This document shows, in pieces, positions 25,456 to 33,401 of a stretch of 64,000 bases of DNA. The notes beneath the pieces are model-generated. The model made no database searches, was not told where the DNA came from, and saw only the letters and a program-made list of their open reading frames with translations. Every line of letters begins with the position of its first letter. Position 1 is the first letter of the stretch. The DNA is from CALJTV01 sp036821185 (GTDB lineage Bacteria > Chloroflexota > Dehalococcoidia > GIF9 > UBA5629). Where the stretch lies: assembly GCA_036821185.1 (NCBI GenBank), contig DAISKD010000002.1, forward strand, positions 62,001-126,000, written 5' to 3'. The translations under genes were made by a program, and so were the position numbers.

Positions 25456-26226
25456 ATGGCAAGTGCAGCAGGAAAAAAACAGGGAACGATAGTCAAAATC
25501 GACGCCAGGGGGCTACTGACTAAGGAGCTTAATATACGACTGAGGGAGGCCGTGGCCAATGGCACCAAAAAGATCGAACTGTTGAACGTATATGGACAAC
25601 GTTACATTGGCACTGATATAGGTAAGCCCGTTGAAATTGAAATATTTGGCACCCCTGGAAACGACTTAGGGGTATTCATGGACGGCCCCAGGATTATCGT
25701 CCACGGCAACGCACAAGACGGCTGCGGCAACACCATGAACGAAGGAGAGATCATCGTGCACGGTCACGCCGGCGATGTCACCGCTCTGTCAGCCAGAGGC
25801 GGCAAAATTTTTGTCCGCGATAGTGTGGGCTATCGGGCAGGCATACATATGAAGGAGTACCAGGAGAAAAAACCGGTGTTGGTCGTCGGTGGCAGCGCCC
25901 AGGACTTTCTCGGCGAATACATGGCCGGTGGAATTTTGATAGTCCTCGGCTTAAATCTGGGAAAAGATGATACCCATCAAACCCGGTTTATAGGGACAGG
26001 TATGCACGGCGGGGTCATCTATCTCAGGGGGAAAGTGGCGCCCCATCAGCTAGGGAAAGAGGTAGGAGTGGCTGAGCCCAACGAAGACGACTACCTCCAG
26101 CTGCAAAAATATGTCACTGAGTTCGCCGCTCACTTTGGCTACGATGCACAAAAGATACTGCAACAAAGATTTATCAAACTTTTCCCTCTTCATCTACGAC
26201 CCTACGGAAGACTATATGCCTATTAG
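25456..26226 (+). CDS. glutamate synthase GXGXG subunit (archaeal-type GltB domain 3)
   Basis: A 256-residue right-handed beta-helix protein equivalent to the C-terminal GXGXG domain of bacterial GltB, which holds the other domains together. The repeats are visible as GNAQDGCGNTMNEGEIIVHG, GHAGDVTALSARGGKIFV and GGSAQDFLGEYMAGGILIVLG, ending in GTGMHGGVIYLRG. It begins 2 bp after the FMN subunit. Together with the genes at 21990 and 23948 it rebuilds a complete GltB from three polypeptides. It is followed by nrpR after 14 bp, probably in the same transcript. Confidence 0.92.
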   Translation: MASAAGKKQGTIVKIDARGLLTKELNIRLREAVANGTKKIELLNVYGQRYIGTDIGKPVEIEIFGTPGNDLGVFMDGPRIIVHGNAQDGCGNTMNEGEIIVHGHAGDVTALSARGGKIFVRDSVGYRAGIHMKEYQEKKPVLVVGGSAQDFLGEYMAGGILIVLGLNLGKDDTHQTRFIGTGMHGGVIYLRGKVAPHQLGKEVGVAEPNEDDYLQLQKYVTEFAAHFGYDAQKILQQRFIKLFPLHLRPYGRLYAY

Positions 26227-26240
26227 AGCAGGAGGGAATA

Positions 26241-27260
26241 ATGATCGAACAAGGGACACATCAGATAGAAAGAAAAGTGACAGCCATTCTAAAGATACTT
26301 CATGATTCGGCAACGCCTCTGGGAGGCAGGGCTATAGCCCAGCGACTTAAGGAACTTGGTATAGACCTTGGCGAAAGGGCAGTGAGATACCACCTCAAGA
26401 TAATGGATGAGAAAGGTCTCACCGAGCAGATGGGCAGCCACAGCGGAAGAAGGATCACACAGTCAGGGCTGGAGGAACTGAGAAGCGCGCTGGTCTGCGA
26501 TAAGGTAGGCTTCACCACCGACAAACTTGAACTCCTCGCCTATTTAACCAGCTTCCACCCTGCAGAAAGGTCCGGATTTGTGCCCATAAACGTATCTCTA
26601 TTCTCCAAAAAAGATTTCCCCCTAGCCTTAAAGATTATGGCAGACATTTTTCGAACTGGGCTCTGTCCCAGCCGTCTGGTGTCCATCGCTGGCGAAGGCG
26701 AAAGGCTGGGGGAAACGATCATACCAGAGGAAAAGGTAGGCTTCGCTACCGTGTCCAGCGCTGCGGTCTGCGGTGTTATGCTCAAGGCTGGCATCCCCAT
26801 AGACTTCAGGTTTGGGGGCATCCTGCAATTTCGCGACCGCAGACCAACACGGTTTATCGACCTCATAGAGTACCACAGTTCCACCGTCGACCCTTTCGAA
26901 ATGTTTGTTGCCGCCAAGATGACCTCTGTGTGCCACATCGCCCAAGACGGCAACGGCAACATGCTCGCCAGCTTTCAGGAACTGCCCTTGCCATCAAGAC
27001 CGGCGGCGGAGAGGGTTATAGAAAGCTTAAGAGCGTCAGGACTTTGTAGCTCAGCCTTCCTGGGAAAGGCAAACGAGCCCCTGTATGAAATACCGGTGAG
27101 ACCCAACAAAGTGGGGCTGGTAGTCCCTAGCGGATTGAATGCCGCAGCAGCCGTCGCCGAACACAACATCTCCGTGATAACAAAAGCCACCAGTGGCGTC
27201 ATATCTTTCGAGAAGCTGACTGATTTTTGGAACCTGTTGCCAGAGGTCCCTTTCATTTGA
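26241..27260 (+). CDS. nrpR: NrpR-family nitrogen repressor (HTH plus DUF128 domain), copy 1
   Basis: A 339-residue regulator. Residues about 10-75 form a winged helix (RKVTAILKILHDSATPLGGR, then ERAVRYHLKIMDEKGLTEQMG). The rest is one NrpR/DUF128 domain (PINVSLFSKKDFPLALKIM, GFATVSSAAVCGVMLKAGIPIDFRFGG and so on). In methanogens NrpR represses nitrogen genes and is released by 2-oxoglutarate. It directly follows the glutamate synthase genes behind GCAGGAGGG, so it is probably autoregulated with them through the palindrome at 19525-19545. A second copy lies at 33402-34397. Single-domain NrpR with its own HTH is known from Methanosarcina-type and Dehalococcoides-type proteins. Function here is inferred. 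Confidence 0.88.
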   Translation: MIEQGTHQIERKVTAILKILHDSATPLGGRAIAQRLKELGIDLGERAVRYHLKIMDEKGLTEQMGSHSGRRITQSGLEELRSALVCDKVGFTTDKLELLAYLTSFHPAERSGFVPINVSLFSKKDFPLALKIMADIFRTGLCPSRLVSIAGEGERLGETIIPEEKVGFATVSSAAVCGVMLKAGIPIDFRFGGILQFRDRRPTRFIDLIEYHSSTVDPFEMFVAAKMTSVCHIAQDGNGNMLASFQELPLPSRPAAERVIESLRASGLCSSAFLGKANEPLYEIPVRPNKVGLVVPSGLNAAAAVAEHNISVITKATSGVISFEKLTDFWNLLPEVPFI

Positions 27261-27264
27261 TCTT

Positions 27265-27999
27265 TTGCTTGCGAGACCAATGTTGTACCGTGCACTGATA
27301 GTAGCCCAAAAGACGGTTGAGACCGATGAGCTCCGCTCAGAGCTTACCGGGATGGGGATTGTTTGCACCCTTGCCAGTGAGGCCACCGATCTCCTTGGAC
27401 GGCTTACGAGCGAGCCGGTAAACGTCCTCGTAGTCAACATCGATAGTCCGCTATCTCCCACTACTCATGTCGAGTCGGTATTCAGGCAATTGCACCAAGT
27501 TAAAGTGACCCTAAACCTGCCCATCATCGCCGTCGCCTCTGAAAAAGAGCTACAGTATATCGATTCGGAGCCGGCGATAGACGACTTTATCCTCAAGCCA
27601 TGGAAAAGGGCTGAATTAACATTCAGAGTAAAACGGGCAGTCACCCGGTCGAACGGGTCGCAAAAAGAGGTGTTAAAGCACGGAGGGCTGGTAATAGACA
27701 CTGCCAGATGCGAGGTCTCTCTCGATGGTGTGGTGCTTGACCTGACTTTCAGGGAATACGAGCTATTAAAATTCCTCGCCATGAATAAAGGCAGAGTTTT
27801 TACCAGAGAAGCCCTGCTCAATAACGTGTGGGGCTACGACTTTTACGGTGGTGAAAGGACAGTCGATGTACATATCAGGCGGCTGCGGAGCAAGCTCGAT
27901 GACTATTCCAAGAAATACATCCAGACTGTGAGAAACATCGGCTACCGGTTCAACGACAAAATCGGCGCCGAGAAATCAGATGCCGCGCCATGTCTATAA
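27265..27999 (+). CDS. OmpR-family transcriptional regulator, GlnR-like
   Basis: About 240 residues (TTG 27265 or ATG 27280; both have weak ribosome sites). The C-terminal winged helix is strongly OmpR-like: VLDLTFREYELLKFLA, GRVFTREALLNNVWGYDF, GGERTVDVHIRRLRSKL and TVRNIGYRF. This wording is very close to actinobacterial GlnR. The N-terminal receiver-like domain lacks the acidic DD pair near residue 10 (it reads LIVAQKT). It keeps a lone Asp in VVNIDSP and a Lys in DDFILKPW, so phosphorelay control is doubtful, as in GlnR. No histidine kinase is adjacent. It lies between nrpR and amt, and the amt promoter carries a GlnR-box-like array, so it probably controls ammonium uptake and assimilation. 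Confidence 0.82.
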   Translation: MLARPMLYRALIVAQKTVETDELRSELTGMGIVCTLASEATDLLGRLTSEPVNVLVVNIDSPLSPTTHVESVFRQLHQVKVTLNLPIIAVASEKELQYIDSEPAIDDFILKPWKRAELTFRVKRAVTRSNGSQKEVLKHGGLVIDTARCEVSLDGVVLDLTFREYELLKFLAMNKGRVFTREALLNNVWGYDFYGGERTVDVHIRRLRSKLDDYSKKYIQTVRNIGYRFNDKIGAEKSDAAPCL

Positions 28000-28009
28000 C
28001 CTGTGTTTC

Positions 28010-28053
28010 GTAAGATAAATTTAACATCTCTGTAATCTGTTGGTAACAATTGG
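28010..28053 (+). promoter_or_regulatory. GlnR-box-like array of four 11-bp-phased GTAA elements
   Basis: Four consecutive 11-mers begin at 28010, 28021, 28032 and 28043: GTAAGATAAAT, TTAACATCTCT, GTAATCTGTTG and GTAACAATTGG. The 5+6 spacing equals that of the actinobacterial GlnR box (gTnAC-n6-GaAAC-n6). The array starts 11 bp after the stop of the GlnR-like gene and ends 34 bp before amt. A candidate -10 (TAAACT, 28058-28063) follows, an activator-type layout. Confidence 0.65.
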
Positions 28054-28055
28054 GC

Positions 28056-28069
28056 GGTAAACTGGTACC
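28056..28069. promoter_or_regulatory. GGTA-N6-TACC palindrome, candidate NrpR operator of amt
   Basis: GGTA, six bases (AACTGG) and TACC. As far as I recall, GGTA-N6-TACC is the NrpR operator form described for Methanosarcina, and GGAA-N6-TTCC is that of Methanococcus. It overlaps the likely -10 region and sits just before the AAGGAGG ribosome site of amt, suiting a repressor. Confidence 0.55.
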
Positions 28070-28086
28070 CAGAAGGAGGCGTAAAG

Positions 28087-29322
28087 ATGAGCATTAACAC
28101 CGGCGATACCGCTTGGCTGCTAATATCAGCAGCTCTGGTCCTGCTGATGACCCCGGCACTTGGCCTCTTCTACGGCGGTATGGTGAGAAGGAAGAACGTC
28201 CTCTCCACCATTATGATGAGCTTCGCCGTGCTGGCACTGGTGTCCGTGCTCTGGGTGCTTTTTGGCTATAGTTTGAGCTTCGGTCCGGATATCAATGGCC
28301 TGATCGGCGGACTCCAGTGGCTGGGCCTCAGAGAGGTGGGACAAGCACCCTCGTCCACATACGCCACAACGGTGCCCCATCTGGCCTTTGCCACTTTCCA
28401 GGCTACGTTCGCCATCATCACGGTCGCGCTTATCACCGGGACGGTTGTGGAACGCATCAAGTTCGGTGCTCTGCTCCTTCTGGCAACACTGTGGATGACG
28501 CTGGTATATTGCCCCGTTGCCCATTGGGTCTGGGGTTCCGGCGGCTGGCTCGCCCGGCTTGGGGCGCTAGATTTTGCCGGCGGCACCGTGGTCCATGTGA
28601 ATGCTGGTATCTCGGCCCTGGCTTTAGCTCTATTACTCGGCCCAAGACGCGGGTTTAAAGAGCAGGAGACTATGGAGCCAAACAACATACCCATGGTTGT
28701 CACCGGGGCAGCCCTGCTCTGGTTCGGCTGGTTCGGATTTAACGCCGGCAGCGCACTCTCCGCGGGCGGTCTGGCGGCAAACGCATTCGTGACCACAAAC
28801 GTCTCCGCCGCCTCGGCCACCCTTGCCTGGATGTTTCTCAGCTGGGCTGACCGCAGGCCATCCGTGCTCGGCGCTGCCACCGGGGCTGTGGTCGGTCTGG
28901 TGGCCATCACACCGGCCGCTGGCTTCGTCCAGCCCTGGGCAGGCATACCCATAGGAGCGATAGCCTCGATCCTTTCATACTACACCATGCTCTGGCGCAT
29001 GAAGTCCCGAAGGGTGGATGATTCTCTGGATGTCTTCGCCTGCCATGGCGTCGGTGGCATATGGGGTGCTCTGGCTACGGGCATCTTTGCCACCACCGCC
29101 GTGAACTCAGCCGGGGCAGGCCTTATTGATGGAAACCTAATCCAGGTACCGATTCAGGTACTTGCTATCATCGTCACGGCAGCCTTTGCCTTCGTCATGA
29201 CCTGGCTGCTAGCAAAACTGGTTGACGTCACCGTTGGTCTGCGGGTTACCCCGGACGAGGAGAGCGTCGGTCTGGATATTTCACAACATGGTGAAAGGGC
29301 ATACGGAGGATTGCTGAGATGA
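28087..29322 (+). CDS. amt: ammonium transporter (Amt/MEP/Rh family)
   Basis: A 411-residue integral membrane protein with about 11 hydrophobic segments that conducts ammonium into the cell. Family signatures include the first helix FYGGMVRRKNVLS, the pore-region DFAGGTVVHVNAG with the first pore His, and DVFACHGVGGIWGAL with the second. The ATG follows AGAAGGAGG. It overlaps the PII gene by 4 bases (ATGA), the standard amt-glnK pairing in which PII plugs the channel when nitrogen is plentiful. Its upstream region carries candidate sites for both the GlnR-like and the NrpR regulators. There is no signal peptide, as in many non-proteobacterial Amt proteins. Confidence 0.96.
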   Translation: MSINTGDTAWLLISAALVLLMTPALGLFYGGMVRRKNVLSTIMMSFAVLALVSVLWVLFGYSLSFGPDINGLIGGLQWLGLREVGQAPSSTYATTVPHLAFATFQATFAIITVALITGTVVERIKFGALLLLATLWMTLVYCPVAHWVWGSGGWLARLGALDFAGGTVVHVNAGISALALALLLGPRRGFKEQETMEPNNIPMVVTGAALLWFGWFGFNAGSALSAGGLAANAFVTTNVSAASATLAWMFLSWADRRPSVLGAATGAVVGLVAITPAAGFVQPWAGIPIGAIASILSYYTMLWRMKSRRVDDSLDVFACHGVGGIWGALATGIFATTAVNSAGAGLIDGNLIQVPIQVLAIIVTAAFAFVMTWLLAKLVDVTVGLRVTPDEESVGLDISQHGERAYGGLLR

Positions 29323-29660
29323 AAAAAATAGAAGCTATCATCAGACAGGAGAAGCTGGACGCGGTCAAAACCTCGCTGGAAAGACTGAGTTATTTCGGCA
29401 TGACGATCAGCGAGGTGTGCGGGAGAGGACGGCAAAAAGGGCTGATACTGCAGTGGCGGGCGGGGGAATATCGGGTAGAATTTTTGCCCAAAATCAAAAT
29501 CGAGGTCGTCGTCCTCGATGAAGATGTCCCCAAGGTGGTCAATGCCATAGTCTCCAGCGCCCGCACAGGAGAGGAGAAAGGGGACGGCAAAATATTCATC
29601 ATTCCTATTGAAGGCGCAGTCCGCGTCAGGACCGGCGAAACTGATGAAAACGCAATATAG
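29319..29660 (+). CDS. glnK: PII nitrogen regulatory protein
   Basis: A 113-residue trimeric signal protein that reads ATP/ADP and 2-oxoglutarate and blocks the Amt channel. Conserved marks are KKIEAIIR at the start, GRGRQKG before the T-loop with its 2-oxoglutarate-contacting Gln, LPKIKIEVVV, and the late GDGKIFIIPIEGAVRVRTGE that binds nucleotide. The T-loop is atypical: after QKG it reads LILQWRAGEYRVEF where most PII proteins have a His-Thr-Glu run, though a Tyr at the uridylylation-type position is kept in GEY. That may reflect a tailored fit to its own Amt. Translation is coupled to amt by an ATGA overlap. Confidence 0.93.
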   Translation: MKKIEAIIRQEKLDAVKTSLERLSYFGMTISEVCGRGRQKGLILQWRAGEYRVEFLPKIKIEVVVLDEDVPKVVNAIVSSARTGEEKGDGKIFIIPIEGAVRVRTGETDENAI

Positions 29661-29692
29661 CAAACAGTAAAAATAAATTTGGAGGTGAGATA

Positions 29693-31036
29693 ATGACCAA
29701 CAAAAGCAAAGACGAGAGTAAGGCATACGTACTAAAGATGGTGGAAAAGCACGATGTGAAGTTCATCAGGCTCTGGTTCACCGATATCCTGGGTTTTCTC
29801 AAAAGCTTCGCCATCACCCGTGAGGAGCTGGAGCAGGCCCTTGATGAAGGCATGGGCTTCGACGGCTCTTCCATCCAAGGGTTCGTCCGCATTGACGAAA
29901 GCGATATGGTAGCCATGCCGGACCCCGACACTTTCCAATTGTTGCCCTGGCGCCCGCGGGAGCATCACGCGGTGGCCAGAATGTTCTGCGATATCCTCAG
30001 GCCCGGCGGCGAACCCTTCGAGGGCGACCCCAGGTACGTACTGAAGTGCAACCTGCAACGCGCTGCCGAGATGGGCTATACCTACTACGTGGGACCCGAG
30101 CTGGAATACTTCTACTTCAAGGACTCGAAGGGTACGGAGCCACTGGATCAAGGCGGCTATTTCGATATGATACCCCTCGATGCCGCTTCAGACTTCAGGA
30201 GACAGGCGGTGCTCATCCTCGAGGAAATGGGCATCGGCGTCGAATACTCGCATCACGAAGTCGCCCCCAGCCAGCACGAGATAGACATGTGCTATACCGA
30301 CGCCCTCACCATGGCAGACAACGTGATGACATACCGTCTGGTGGTAAAGCAGGTAGCCTTGCAAAACGGTGTCTACGCCACATTCATGCCCAAGCCGGTA
30401 TTCGGCATCAACGGCAGCGGAATGCACGTACACCAATCCCTGTTCAAAGACGGCAAAAATGCCTTCTATGACCCAAATGACAAATACCACCTGTCAAAAG
30501 TGGCGAAGGGGTTCATAGCGGGGCTCCTGAAACATGCCCCAGAGATCACACTGATATGCAACCAGTGGGTCAACTCCTATAAGAGATTGGTCCCCGGATA
30601 TGAAGCACCTGTCTATATATCGTGGGCAAGGCGCAATCGGGCTGACTTAATAAGGGTGCCGGAATATAAACCCGGCAAGGAACAGGCGACCAGGATTGAG
30701 TTCCGCTCGCCCGACCCCGCCTGCAACCCCTACCTTGCCTTCAGCGTCATGTTAGCTGCCGGCTTAGAAGGCATTGAGAAAGGCTATGAGCCGCCAGAAC
30801 CAGTCGAGGAGAATGTATATGAAATGACCGAAGAGGAAAGGAAGAAGAGGGGCATCGGCACATTGCCAGCCAGCCTGTACGAAGCGATCCAGCTTTGTGA
30901 GAAAAGCCAGCTAGTGCGAAAAGCCTTGGGAGAGCACGTCTTTTATACGCTCATAAAGAACAAGAAGATGGAATGGGACCATTATCGGATCCATGTGACC
31001 GAATATGAACTGCAAAGATACTTGCCTGTCCTGTAA
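29693..31036 (+). CDS. glnA: glutamine synthetase type I
   Basis: A 447-residue dodecameric enzyme making glutamine from glutamate, ammonia and ATP. Marks are FTDILGFLKSFAI near the start, DGSSIQGF, the metal-binding GPELEYFYF, HHEVAPSQHE, the active-site NGSGMHVHQSL, RLVPGYEAPVYISWA, and the C-terminal RIEFRSPDPACNPYLAF. Length and the region NVYEMTEEERKKRGI match the GSI-alpha class, which is usually not adenylylated, and no adenylyltransferase gene is in view. It follows amt and PII after 32 bp with the ribosome site GGAGGTGAG. With the glutamate synthase operon it completes a GS-GOGAT cycle in the window. Confidence 0.97.
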   Translation: MTNKSKDESKAYVLKMVEKHDVKFIRLWFTDILGFLKSFAITREELEQALDEGMGFDGSSIQGFVRIDESDMVAMPDPDTFQLLPWRPREHHAVARMFCDILRPGGEPFEGDPRYVLKCNLQRAAEMGYTYYVGPELEYFYFKDSKGTEPLDQGGYFDMIPLDAASDFRRQAVLILEEMGIGVEYSHHEVAPSQHEIDMCYTDALTMADNVMTYRLVVKQVALQNGVYATFMPKPVFGINGSGMHVHQSLFKDGKNAFYDPNDKYHLSKVAKGFIAGLLKHAPEITLICNQWVNSYKRLVPGYEAPVYISWARRNRADLIRVPEYKPGKEQATRIEFRSPDPACNPYLAFSVMLAAGLEGIEKGYEPPEPVEENVYEMTEEERKKRGIGTLPASLYEAIQLCEKSQLVRKALGEHVFYTLIKNKKMEWDHYRIHVTEYELQRYLPVL

Positions 31037-31145
31037 CCCGAGGCGTAGCTGCGATTCGCTAAGAAACGCCGGGAGGAGAAACTATGAGACCATGATAAAT
31101 CGCTATAGCAGGTAAGACAAAATAAAACTAAGAAGGAGGTGGAGT

Positions 31146-31517
31146 ATGCCGTACGATTGGGGCCCACATTATATCGTTCCGACCAATGTACTGAAAAGCT
31201 ATTCTGGGGTAGTGGTGCTGCGGGAAAATTTCGACCGGGAACTACTACATAGAGAAGCACAAGAGCTGGGCGTGGACGGTCCCATTGTGAAAATCACTAA
31301 CCCATGGTACTATCGTAAGAAGGGGTCAGGCACCTGGGTAAGGATCGGGGAGTCAGCGGAGGAGCATGAAAACTTCCCGGTGAAATGGGACACAACTGTC
31401 CTCGAGAACGGGCAATATGAAGTTATGGGGCTAATGCACATATTCATCAAGAAGAACGGCGCTGAGATCGCCATTGCCCGGCAAAATGTAGTGGAGGTAG
31501 ATATCCATAATCCATAA
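31146..31517 (+). CDS. hypothetical protein
   Basis: A 123-residue soluble protein with an excellent ribosome site (AGAAGGAGGTGG before ATG). I do not recognise the family. It is rich in aromatic and charged residues; the second half (GQYEVMGLMHIFIKKNGAEI) looks like beta-strands of a small sandwich fold. It has no signal peptide, transmembrane helix or Cys cluster. It lies between glnA and NAD synthetase, two glutamine-related genes, on the same strand. The about 110-bp gap before it holds an imperfect GGCGT/ACGCC hairpin without a T tract. Confidence 0.7.
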   Translation: MPYDWGPHYIVPTNVLKSYSGVVVLRENFDRELLHREAQELGVDGPIVKITNPWYYRKKGSGTWVRIGESAEEHENFPVKWDTTVLENGQYEVMGLMHIFIKKNGAEIAIARQNVVEVDIHNP

Positions 31518-31611
31518 AGGACAGGCAGTAAACATAGGCGAATTTGTAACAACGCCAAGTGTATCTAAGTGGCAGACCACCGGTCTCGAGGGAAAGACAC
31601 GACGGCTAAGG

Positions 31612-33333
31612 ATTGCTTTAGCGCAGATAAACACCACGGTAGGTGATTTTTCTGGTAATGTAGAGAGAATTTTGACAGCCATTGCTGAAGCCAGAGCGCT
31701 GGGGGCAGACATCGTTACTTTCCCCGAGCTTGCTATCTGCGGCTATCCACCAGAAGACCTGCTGTTCAAACCGCAGTTCATCGCCGCGAATTTGACGTGC
31801 CTGGACAAAATAGTAGAAGCCACCAAGGGTATCACCGCAATAGTTGGCTTCGTGGACGCACGGGAAGACATCTATAATGCGGCAGCTATTGCTTTCAACG
31901 GGAAACTCTACGCTATCTACCATAAAATTTTCCTCCCCAACTACGGCGTTTTCGATGAAAACCGCTACTTCCGGGCTGGAAGCGAATGCCCGGTATACAC
32001 TATTTGTGGCATCGGCGTGGGCGTTAACATATGTGAGGACATTTGGTATGAAGCCGGTCCCGCCACCGTGCAAGCGTACGCCGGCGCCGAGGTGATAATC
32101 AACATCAGCGCTTCGCCCTATTATGCTGGCAAGGGCAACTTCCGCGAGAGGATGCTGGCTACTCGCGCCTCAGACAATGTCACCATCGTTGTTTATACCA
32201 ACCTCGTCGGAGGTCAGGACGAGCTGGTGTTCGATGGCAACAGCATGGTGATAGATGAAAAGGGTGAAGTGCTCGCTAGAGGTAAACAGTTTGAGGAAGA
32301 CCTGATTGTGGTGGACCTGGATGTAGAGGCAGTATTCCGCACCCGCCTCCACGACCCAAGATGGAGAAAAACTAGCATAGCGGCCCACGGGCAACTGTGG
32401 CAAGCACCCAGGATAATGATATCAGACTCGCCACTCGTGACTCCCAAGCCACCGCTGCCCTCGAGGTGCTCCAGTGTGCGCAATCCCTCTGCAGAAGTCT
32501 ACGACGCCCTGGTTCTGGGGTTGAGAGATTATGTGAGAAAGAACGGCTTTCAGCAAGTGGTCATCGGACTTTCCGGTGGCATAGATTCCAGCCTGGTAGC
32601 TACAATAGCGGCTGACGCCCTCGGAGCAGCCAATGTGATAGGTGTATCCATGCCATCGCGCTACTCTTCGCCTGAAAGCATTTCAGATGCCGAACTCCTT
32701 GCCCGCCAATTAGGCATAAAATACTTAAATATCCCCATCGAGAAGATTTTTCAGGCTTATCTCGATACACTCGCAGAGCAGTTCAAAGACACCAGACCCG
32801 ATGTCACCGAGGAGAATATACAGGCTCGCATAAGGGGCAACATTTTGATGGCGCTGTCAAACAAATTCGGCTGGCTGGTGCTCACCACCGGCAATAAAAG
32901 CGAGATAGCCACCGGCTACACCACCCTGTACGGGGACATGGCTGGCGGCTTCGCAGTGATAAAAGATGTGCCCAAGACCCTGGTCTACCAGCTTGCCCAC
33001 TACCGCAACTCTATAGCTGGCTACGATTTAATACCATCGAACATCATCAATAAAGCACCCTCAGCCGAATTAAGACCGGGACAGAAGGACACCGACACCT
33101 TGCCACCCTATGACCTCCTTGACCCCATACTGAAAGCCTATGTAGAAGAAGATAAAAGCGTGGAACAGATCATCGGTGCTGGCTTCGATGAGGCGATGGT
33201 AAAAAGGGCAGCCCGCTTGGTCGATAGCAGCGAATACAAAAGGCGGCAGGCGCCGCCGGGCATTAAGATCACGCCCCGCGCTTTCGGCAGGGACCGTAGG
33301 CTTCCGATCACAAACCGGTTCACCGGGTATTAG
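31612..33333 (+). CDS. nadE: glutamine-dependent NAD+ synthetase, start codon unclear
   Basis: A two-domain enzyme making NAD from deamido-NAD, ATP and glutamine. The N-terminal nitrilase-like domain has FPELAICGYPPEDLL (catalytic Glu), a YHKIFLPNYGVFDE segment (Lys) and VNICEDIW (Cys). The C-terminal synthetase has the P-loop LSGGIDSSLVA. The first ATG/GTG/TTG in frame is TTG 31672, but the family's conserved first strand (RIALAQINTTVGDFSGN) is encoded before it, from about 31609, in a frame open back to 31501. No ordinary start codon exists there. I give 31612 (ATT of RIALAQ) as the latest point that must be coding. ATA 31534 or ATT 31612 could be rare starts, or a start was lost by mutation or sequence error. 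Confidence 0.85.
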   Translation: MALAQINTTVGDFSGNVERILTAIAEARALGADIVTFPELAICGYPPEDLLFKPQFIAANLTCLDKIVEATKGITAIVGFVDAREDIYNAAAIAFNGKLYAIYHKIFLPNYGVFDENRYFRAGSECPVYTICGIGVGVNICEDIWYEAGPATVQAYAGAEVIINISASPYYAGKGNFRERMLATRASDNVTIVVYTNLVGGQDELVFDGNSMVIDEKGEVLARGKQFEEDLIVVDLDVEAVFRTRLHDPRWRKTSIAAHGQLWQAPRIMISDSPLVTPKPPLPSRCSSVRNPSAEVYDALVLGLRDYVRKNGFQQVVIGLSGGIDSSLVATIAADALGAANVIGVSMPSRYSSPESISDAELLARQLGIKYLNIPIEKIFQAYLDTLAEQFKDTRPDVTEENIQARIRGNILMALSNKFGWLVLTTGNKSEIATGYTTLYGDMAGGFAVIKDVPKTLVYQLAHYRNSIAGYDLIPSNIINKAPSAELRPGQKDTDTLPPYDLLDPILKAYVEEDKSVEQIIGAGFDEAMVKRAARLVDSSEYKRRQAPPGIKITPRAFGRDRRLPITNRFTGY

Positions 33334-33355
33334 TCCCCTATAAACAGGCTTCCCG

Positions 33356-33378
33356 TCCGACAAATCGGATAGTATAAT
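33356..33378 (+). promoter_or_regulatory. inverted repeat and -10 box before the second nrpR
   Basis: TCCGA-CAAA-TCGGA at 33356-33369 is followed by TATAAT at 33373-33378, about 24 bp before the GTG start of the second nrpR. The inverted repeat would sit in the promoter spacer, so it may be an autoregulatory site. The -35 is not convincing. It does not match the palindromes at 19525 or 28056. Confidence 0.45.
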
Positions 33379-33401
33379 ACTGCATAGCTGCATTTAAGAA
33401 C

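Noticed and set aside
31084..31095. Three-codon reading frame with a ribosome site before the hypothetical gene
   Set aside because: Too short to claim; it may be chance, although GGGAGGAG precedes it.
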